A DNA stretch of 64,000 nucleotides. Source: Dichetophora obliterata (taxonomy: Eukaryota > Arthropoda > Insecta > Diptera > Sciomyzidae). Under the pieces are notes generated by a model. That model saw only the letters and a list, made by a program, of their open reading frames with translations, had not been told where the DNA came from and made no database searches. A program made the position numbers and the translations under genes. The stretch covers positions 15,206,298-15,270,297 of the forward strand of contig OY986440.1 in the NCBI GenBank assembly GCA_963920525.1. The letters are read 5' to 3'. Positions 1-9,600 of this stretch are shown here, piece by piece (position 1 is the first letter of the stretch; each line of letters begins with the position of its first letter).

Positions 1-65
1 TAACTACCGGAAATATAAAAAACTATGAAAATCTATCCATTTTGAATTAAAATTTCTTCAATTAC

Positions 66-235
66 TAAAATTTTTTCAATTGAATTAAAATTTCTGTTCG
101 GTCGTCACCCTATGCAGACAAAGTCAAATCACGGAGAATAAAACCTGCCATGTAAAGGTGTTTTCAGTTCTCGATCATTCAATCAATAGATAAATAGAAT
201 TTCTTTTCAAGGTCTGAAATTGCTATTTTGTTTTA
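66..235 (+). repeat. Decayed SINE body fragment
   Basis: The segment around 73-111 matches the reverse complement of 49465-49506, including the string TTCTGTTCGGTCGTCACC. Weaker similarity continues to about 235 (AGTTCTCGATCATT and CAAGGTCTGAAATTG against the complement of 49270-49380). It is therefore a diverged copy, in + orientation, of the SINE whose tRNA-like head survives at 49.5 kb. No head is visible here. It lies upstream of the first visible exon, so probably in an intron. Confidence 0.55.
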
Positions 236-428
236 TAAAAGAAATATTAAAAAAAAATATGGGCGGGATTGAACTTAAATGTGGTACCTAAAACACTTTA
301 AATTAGATGTCCTGGTTATGATAAATCCGAACGTGTTGAAATCAGAACTTATGTGAATGTAATATGAACTTATTAAAAAAATAAGTTTTTTTTATAATAT
401 TTAAAATATTCATTTTGTATAATTGTAG

Positions 429-602
429 ATGCTTATTGGTCTCTTCGAGCGTTGCATGAAAAGACGTGGTGTAAAAGAATCTGATCCATATGACTGGGAA
501 AAGGTTGATGCTGTTGGTGGCTTAGGAGCTGCGAGTCAAACAAATAATATTCAAGCACAGACCAAAAATGAATATATTCATGGAAATATAACACAAATGA
601 CG
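429..602 (+). CDS. Exon 1 of visible gene (58 codons, phase 0)
   Basis: It follows the acceptor TAATTGTAG and ends at the weak donor ACG|GTAGCT. The residues are basic and charged (FERCMKRRG, then ESDPYDWEK), the most conserved-looking part of the visible protein. The first ATG sits at the exon edge and is probably internal. The following 93-bp intron is in frame and has no stop, so read-through into 696-767 is a possible alternative. Confidence 0.75.
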
Positions 603-3600
603 GTAGCTGCATCAAATGCAAGCGGCACAGAATATGCAAGAATCTTTTTAACACATAAAAAAAGCTTTATTTTTCTAAGTTTTAAATTTTTACAGATAAG
701 ACGACGCAACGAAATCGATACCGCACAGTTAGCATCTACGGAACCGGTCAATAATTCCAAAGATAAGGTAGGCTTTATAATGTTTGAAAAGAATTTGTAT
801 TTGTATTTATGAATGAACATAAATTAGTTCAGTAAGATATAAAAATATCTTTAATTATTACAACGCATAAGAATGTATATAATCAACAGTGAGTTTATTT
901 TAATACAATTTTTTTATTTTAGGTTGATAAAAATTGCAATGCAACCTCACCGCAAATTGATGCGCAGCACCAAGTGATCGACGTCATTGGACGTGTTACA
1001 ACAACGACTGTAGATCAAAGGCAAATAACAGATGCCTCTTCTCCACATAATGTTGTCTTGCTGCCAAGCGGCCTCATGAAGTCGTCTACGGTTACAGTTC
1101 CAAATTTAAATAGAGATGTTCAAGCACCGCATTTACAGAAACCACAAGTAGGGCAGCAAATCAGCAGCAAAGTTGGCTTGAATCAGCACAACTCAGTGCC
1201 GATAAATCCTATATCGGTATTTTATTGCTATAGCAAAATTAAAAGTGGTAGTAGAAAATTTTGAGACCTGTTTCTATTTCAGATGCAGTATCAAAATATT
1301 TCAATCGATGCATTAAAAGATGTCACCTCAAATGTATCTAAACAAACGCGCCTGCGTAAAGATGGCTCCAATGAAGTAATAACGTCGGCTTCAGCACATG
1401 TGGATGATCAGCATAATTACCAGCTTCCTGCAATGCTCGGTGCAAGCTCATTACATGAGGAAGTGCAGTTAAGTAAGTTTGCTGTAACTGCAGCGGAAAC
1501 ATCAGTTGGCGCAAATGGTGACATAGCTGCAACGAAATTTAAGGCTACACCTAATAAGCATTCAATATCTCAACTTGAGGAATCCGATGCCTTGCAACTA
1601 GCTATGAGCATTTTGCCTGACAAACTTGAAAAGACAGCAACTGTGGGTGGCACAGCCATTATATCTATTAAACGTGGTGGTACCCAAATCGATGAGCAAG
1701 CAAAGTCAAAATATGGGCGTTTACGTGTATCAACTGCGGCACTTACTTCCAATTGGCATGAAATTGTTAGTGAAGCAGGAATGCATGAAACCACATCTCA
1801 ACATGATACTGAAGCATCTCCATACCTGTTTGAAGGAGGTGGTGGCGTTGGAGGAAATGTGGCATCGGCGACAGTGCCGCCTTCCCAAAAACTAGCAGGT
1901 CAGCGTAGTCATCATTTCTTGCAGCATTTAAATTCAGGTAGCAGTGCTCCACTGCATTCAATTGTCAATCGTCGCTCAGCCACTTCAACAAACTTACGAC
2001 CGTCATCTTCTGCTGGGTCAGGATCGATACAGCGGCCGGGCAGTGGCGGTGGCTCCAAATGTGCTACAAGTTTAGGAGGCGGTGATCATTCGGTAACTCA
2101 ATTTGCCTTGATCGACGACGAGAATGTGTCGGCATTACAGCAAGAGACAAAAGGTGGTGGAGCGCTTACGTTGGCATCGCAATGGAAAAGTCAGTTCGAT
2201 GATTCCGAAGAGACAACAGACAATGAATGGAAACAAGAACCTCAGGTAAACGTTATGAAAACTACACGTGTATAAAAATATATTGTTACACACACATATA
2301 TGCTTAAAATGTCTAAAAAGAAAAATAATATCACATCCAAAAAATTTTACAAAATGAAAACTAGCACACTTATATAATCGTGGTTTTTAATTTGCTTATG
2401 TATGTAGCTTTAATTAGCTGTATGAAATATAAATTTCACATTGCTGCTGTAATTCATAAATTTTACATCTTTTTCGTCTAATTTGCATCCAATATTTTAT
2501 ATTATATAATGGATTTTGCAAAAAGATGCGAGCGTTTCAATGCAGATTTAACTTTACTCTTGAAGTTTTTATTATTTTAACTTTATCGCTCGTTACAACA
2601 TGCGTTATTAAAATTTATTCTTTTTTAATTTTAAAATGTTTTGTTTTTCTTTTGAATTTGTGACTTTATTTTTCAGAGCCCCGTACACAGAGCCAAAAGC
2701 AATTTAATAACGCAATCACAACCAAACTTGTTGATAAGTAAACTGCAGCAAGAGCAGCAACAGCAAAGCGTAGATGAATTGCCAGCACAAACTGCCACCC
2801 CTATTAAGAATGATAAGCGGCAAGAAAAGTAAGAACAGCAACATTAATTTTAAACTTCTAAATGAAGTGACCAGACCTATAAGCTGTCGTTGGCATAAGC
2901 TACTCATTTACATATGTCAGATAAGTAGTTTATACTTAGCAAGACAGACAGTATTAACACTTTAACAAAAATGTTTGGTTTTTTTACTAGAAAATGAAAT
3001 ATTACTTCCTTTTATTATGGTCCTTAAATTTCTTAAGGTACTATGAAAATGTTGTAATTGTTTAAAACTTTGCAAAATTTTAAAGGACTTTTGTAAATAA
3101 AATTATAAAACTCATTAGGTTTTTTATGCAAGTTTCGTAGTAATTCAAATAAAAGCTTAGATTCAGAACATTACGAATATTGTAGTTAATAAATTTAAAC
3201 GCACTCGTTCATTTATAACTATTGATAAACTTAATTGCAAAATAAAAAAGTAGTTAGTTAAAGTTATAGCTAAAGTTAGTGACAAAAACTAATTACGTTA
3301 CATTTCTAGATGTAACTTGAATATCGCGGGCATTGAAAACTATTCCAATCTGCAAGAGTTGCTGCCGCACTGTTGGTCCGAGCCTGCCTTGGGTAACGTA
3401 TTGCGGAAAGGTTTAGAGCCACCGTTAATACAGCAAGCAGCTTTCGATGATACTGTAAGCGTTATTTTTTGTACATACATAAATACTGATGCATGACACG
3501 AATAATTTTCTGTAGTTCTTATAAAGCATGTATCCTATCTGTACATTAATTTGAACAAATCTATATTTGTTTGTCTATGAAATGTGTACTCTTTGAGCCT

Positions 3601-6600
3601 GTATAAACACTTGTTACAATATAGATATATATATAGATATATAATTTAAGATCGATTCTAATTAACTTATTTTCTTAAATGCTTTTAACATACTAACTTA
3701 GTTTTTAGTAATTATTTATTTTAAACCTACACTTAAAACAGTTTTGGACATTTTAAGCATTGAAACTAGCGGTTCTTATGTATAAGTACATTCATATATC
3801 GTCACCTAAACTGTTAGAAGGCGTAACAACCCATTTTATGATTTTATAGGAGAAGCAAACAACTTTGTAAATTTCTCAAGCGCTTGCACTGGAGGCTTTT
3901 AGAATTTTGTTAGTAAAAAACAATTATGGTGAAACAAGTATCTTGATACGGTGCATAATCAATCAAAAAGTCGATTTTGAATTTTTATTGTTACGCTTTC
4001 TTGCATTTTAAATAACGATATATTGCTATAAATCAGTGTTTTTTTTTTATAACTTATTGCGTTGTTTTGGGCTATCATTATGTTAAAGCCTATTTATTGG
4101 TCTCTGAAGATGACAAAAGCAACGCTTGCTTATATTAGACCAGAAATAAGTGCCTACAAACAAAAAAAGCAATTTTATTTTTCTTACAATTTAAGTCCAA
4201 AACAGAAAAAAAAAATTAAAACCAAAGAAATATTTAAATTACACCCACAAGCAAGCAGCCCCTTTTGTGTAATGAACTAAAACGGAGACTATTTCTAAAT
4301 TTTTTCTAAAGCTTTTTTTTTTTAAATATCAAAGAACCAAGGCATGCGCCTTATACAAACAAGGTTTAGTCTTTGACCTGGAAGGAAAGTTATAGATTAT
4401 TTAAAGGAATTGATTGGAAACATACGTGCATTATTGATTAGACGAAACAAACGTGAAAGACAATTTGAATTGCTTTTAACCGAGGCTAGCGTTATGCCTT
4501 AACCTCGGCAAGCATTTCCAGCCCTTAGATGTTTCTGTCCTTTTATTTCACATTTTCCACAATTTAGTTATTGATTTTTAGACTTCCATAATTCTTAAAT
4601 GTAGGCAGGAACAAAAAAAGAGAAAATAACCATGCCCGAGCCCGGATTCGAACCAGCGACCTCTGGGTTGATAGTCTAGCGCACTCTCCACTGGACTACA
4701 AAGGCCGTCTTTGTAGTTTCAAAAGCTTATAAGTTTTCTGTGATATTTGTTGTAACAATCATCTCAATTATTTAGAGTTCGATTCCCAACTTATTTAGAA
4801 AATATTTAGAATAAGTTTACTATAAGAAAAATAATATTGGAATAATTTTGTATGGGGCTGTTTATTGTCCGACTGTCGATAACGTTATAAAAACTGTTTG
4901 TGGTCGCAATTTGGCTACACCAACTTTTTAGAAGTCGATAGTGCATGGGTTCGATATGTAAGTACTTAATCAAATAACTCAAATGATCCATTTCAAAAAG
5001 TAATCGTTTATCAACCTTAAAGTTGGCAGTATAGGGCTTCTATATCACGCTCTTTTATGAAAACTTCGCGTCAAGTTTTCAAATGCAATTTTTTGGGAAA
5101 AATTTGAGAAAAAAATTGATCTGGAAAAAAACAAAAAACACATGCATTTTTAAAACAGGTGTGTCTTAATTTTAGGATTTTTAGGGGTAATTCTAGGGGT
5201 TTGTCAAACTCCACTTATAAATTGACTTAATGGGCATTCCATTGTGACTACTGGCTTAAATTGACTTAAGGGGCATTATATTGTGACTACTGGGACATTT
5301 GACTCCAGAGTTTGGCCAACTATGAGTTATAACGAAGTCATCATAACTTATATAACAGTGAAATCTATTTTAAAACAGAGATATATAACTATTGTGTATT
5401 TTTCCTTTAAAATAAAAGCCAAACAGTTCCTTTATTTTATGTGGCTATTATTTGAATGACTGTGACTACTTGGCCCTGAAAAATCCCGCTCATCTATCTT
5501 TAAACACTCAAAAAAGAATTTTAGCCAAACCATTTAAATATTTAAGTCAGTTTCTTCCGTGTGTTGTACAAAATATACTAAAAACTTCCACTGTGACTAC
5601 GGTGACAGGTTTTTGTAACTTGCGGGACAAGTAAAAAATATGTGTTAATAAGTTATTTTAATCAGTTTTATTATTGTTTAAAACTCAATGTAGTATTAAA
5701 AAAGTAAATTCAGCTATACACAACGGCATTGAAATAAAATCCGGCTGTTCACCGTGACTACTGGGACAGAATTTAAAACAGTCTCGAAAGCATCATATGA
5801 CAGCCTTAACTATTAACAGAAGTTTAAATAGTACACAACATGTTTACTATTCATCCACATGGTCACGTGGAATGACCCTTAACCGATTCATATTCGGAAA
5901 CACAAATTCTATGGCTCATGTAGATTTGCAGCCTATTTATCTTAAAAAAAAATCCACTTCAAACACAAAAAATCTCTGCTTGCATTAAATTAAAAAAACG
6001 TTGATTTGGTATTCACAGCATTAAGTATCTTGTGTTATATCATATAGCTTATAGTGTATTTTGTTTGTTTGTTTTTTTTTTGTTTTGTCTTTAAGATATT
6101 TCGCATGGACATCACAAGAAATGTTTGCGTACGTGAAGTTCTCTCAGAAGCTGCAACGGCGGCTAATTCAACTGGTTTAGGTTTTAATGGTGATGGCGCT
6201 GGGGTAGAAGCATGCAATGCCAACGATGATAACGCAAAAAGTAAGAAACGCTCTGTCGGACTCAATAAATACCGAAATAGCCTGCCCAATTTAGCATTTC
6301 CGGATTTTATGGACCAACACTTAACTGAATCTGCAGTTGCCACAAAACAACAACAACAGCAGCAGCAGCAGAACTGTGAAATAAAGTTCGTACCTTGGAA
6401 GGTGGAAACTACTACAACATTGCGAACAACAGCAGCACTTGATGAACTCACACTGGAAGAGCAACAGCTAAAAAGACAAAAGCAATATTGTGTACAAAGT
6501 CTTCCGGCAACTGTTTACCCAGCGGAAAACGAAGAGTCTCCCGAGGTTTGTGCAGTAAGCGGACGCTTAGAAATACGCGTTATACCACAAGGTAGGCAAA

Positions 6601-9600
6601 AAAAATCAACTAAACTTATAAACCGTTTTCTAATCCAGTGTATCTTCTACTAGAAAATATTAACCCAGAAGAGTCTGTCTATTATGATGCCTTAGCAGGC
6701 GCAGGTGCTGCGACGCCGAGTAACAAGTGTCAAACTTTTGCACAGACGCAACAGCAAAGTTTTCAAGTAAATGATTCAACCAGAACCAACTCCAAACATA
6801 TGCCTGAACAGAAAGAAAAAACAAGGCAAACTGCTGCAGGTAGAACTGAAAACAATTCGCATGATACGACTATATGCATCACACATGATTACAATGATTT
6901 CAATGAAAAGTTGGATGATGTCCCAACCAACTGCGATGATATTTTCAATAAACAATTACAAAAGACGAAGCATGAATCCACAAAAGTTGTAGTCACTTGC
7001 AACACAACAAATGGCAATGTAGCAGCTGTGATGGAATCATCTAAAGAAAAATTACAAAAAACTAGCAATACTAATCGTGATATTATTAGTGCTGATACAG
7101 CAACAACAACAACATTAGTAGCTGCACCAATATCTTCATGCCATATAGATGCGACAGCAGGAACAACTGTTGCTAGCATAGCTACAAGCAACAACTCGTT
7201 TGTGTCAAGTAAAATTCCAATATTAAATCCGAATCTACGGCTATCCAAATGTGCTTCATGGGCTGGTTGTGATATTGCTGCTAACGCTACTATTGCCAAC
7301 ACTACAGCTGCAGCACATGAATTGACTGCTGCTGTCAGCAATAACAGCCGATATAATATCACAACACAGCCTGGCGGTAATAGTGTTGGTGCTACTGGTA
7401 ACACAATTGAAAACAGTCCTGACATAATGGACCAAAATACAGGTTTGTTATGAAAACGCTACTTCTATCCCTCCTTCACTACTGCTTGGGTACATTCTTC
7501 TTGATAATTTCTATTGATTTTATCTCTCAGCACACAAATCACCACGAGCTTTTTTAATAAAAAAAAAATTCAAATACAAATAAAGCTTATATTTGAGAAT
7601 CATTTATTTATATGTATTTTGTTTTAGTAACGTTTGCAATGCAATTTTAACCTTTAGTCTGTACCTTGTTTTGCCACCATATCTCTGTATTTCAATTTCA
7701 ATAAAAAAGTCAATAACTTGTAGACTTTTTTTATTTTTTTATGTTCTAAATTTATTTGCATAGTATAAATAAATCGTATGTGAATTTATGTTTTTTGTAA
7801 TGTTTTTGCTTATTTTAATAAATTTTTTGAATGAAGAATTGCATGAAAAATTAAGTGGATCCAAATGAAAAAATTAAAACAAAAAATTATAGATCATTAT
7901 CGATTTGCGCAGCGGTACTTTCGCTCGCGGTTACCTGCAACGTCATCGGGTAATCCTTCACCTGACCCTTCTTCATCACTTCTTTTGTGCGTATAAGGGT
8001 CATTGAATTGGGTCAGGTAACAATATTCACCCGATATTGAGTCAATATCTCACATATACATACACATATCAATATGAAAATTCACTAGTGTGTAGCTGAA
8101 TGTTCAATCTTTAGAATGGTATTGATATTTGTGAATTTGTTTAATTGCTAAGCACTTTTATTTACATTTAAAGGTACATACTAAAGGTTGAAAGTTTACA
8201 TATTATAAAGGTCTACATATCAAAGATGGAAATTCTCTAGTGTGTAGCTGAAGGTTCAGTCTTTAAAATGGTATTGGTATTTATGAGTTTGTTTAATTTT
8301 TTAGCACTTTTCTTTTACATTTAAAGGTTGTCTGCAACCTTTGCAGACTAAAGGTTAAGAGTTTTTGTTAAGCACTTTAAATTTATTTGATTTCTGCACA
8401 CAGCATATTTTTCCAATTACTTCTCTCGGAGTTCATGGCATATTTGTGGCACAAATGTTGAAGTACGTACCAAAACAGTTGATGAATTTTTTTGTATGCG
8501 CTGATTGCGAACAAAGCTAACATTTGCTCTTTAAGAAGAGAAATTTCTTAGATTCTAAAAAAAAACAACAGGTAACTGTTTTGTGTTTATATGAAAGAAC
8601 TGTTGAATCTCTTAAAATGCCACAAAAAAATCTAATAAATGCAAATGACGTCACCAAAGTAGCATAACCTTTATAAATTCCACAAAAGTCTGTGTATTGA
8701 CTGGAACTTTAACACATAAACTTCAATATTTTTAGCACATTTTGCTTTTAAATTTAAAAAAAAATAAATGAAAAACACGCCCATCTTCCATAAGAAATGA
8801 CGTCAGCAAACTTATAAAAATTCATAACTTTAAATATACTGTGTTTTTTTGCAACTTCGGCCAAGGCGAAGACAATTTTCATTTAAGTTTAAGGATTAGT
8901 AATTTTTGGATCCTTTCTTTTACACGTTATTTGTAAATTTGTTGTATATATTACTTTTAAATTTTATTTTCTACAGTATAAATCTACAATACTGCTGTGC
9001 TTTAGTTATATTGACTCTTTGTTTTAAATACTAATATATAAATGTATATATATGAACATAAACCTGAAGGGCTTATTGCAAAAACATAATAAGCCACACG
9101 AATTCCATTATCAGTTTATTTACCGGGCTAGTATCCTTACAGAACTGTCACTGATCCTTACGAAAAGTACTCTGTCTACTAGGATCCGATCCACTTCAAT
9201 AATTACGAGTGGACTCTAAACTTTTCGAGCTTCATTAACAATATATCATGCTGAAGACTATCAAAGGCTTTAACTATTCTCTAGCCATTCTCTAGCTATG
9301 TCATACCAACATACGATAATCCGATATAATAATTTGACATAAAATGAACTTTAAACTGATGTCCGGCCCTAGACGCAATAGTTTCTTGGACCAACTCCAT
9401 GTCTTTGCACCCACTCATACTGCATAAGGAGCATGTATATAAACTTTGTCTTTCCGTTTGTAACGTCGATAAAGAAGAGTGACAGGTATAGAAAAATATA
9501 TATATTCTTGAAAAGCATCAGCTCCTGAGTCGATTTAGTCATGTCCGTGTGCCTGTCTGTTTGTGATAAGAATTTTATTCAAAAACAAAGATCAAGTTCG

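Larger units (their letters stand above)
3455..6095 (+). other. Intron of about 2.6 kb
   Basis: This intron joins exons 6 and 7. It contains the tRNA-like sequence at 4632-4706 and a stretch (5221-5770) where TGTGACTACTGG and close variants recur five times. The rest is AT-rich with no recognisable gene. Confidence 0.7.

Noticed and set aside
4632..4706. Functional tRNA gene
   Set aside because: Acceptor and anticodon stems are mismatched and the apparent anticodon is atypical; a tRNA-derived relic fits better.
6889..7425. 178-codon - strand frame
   Set aside because: It is antisense to exon 8 and arises from ACA/GCA-rich codons read backwards.
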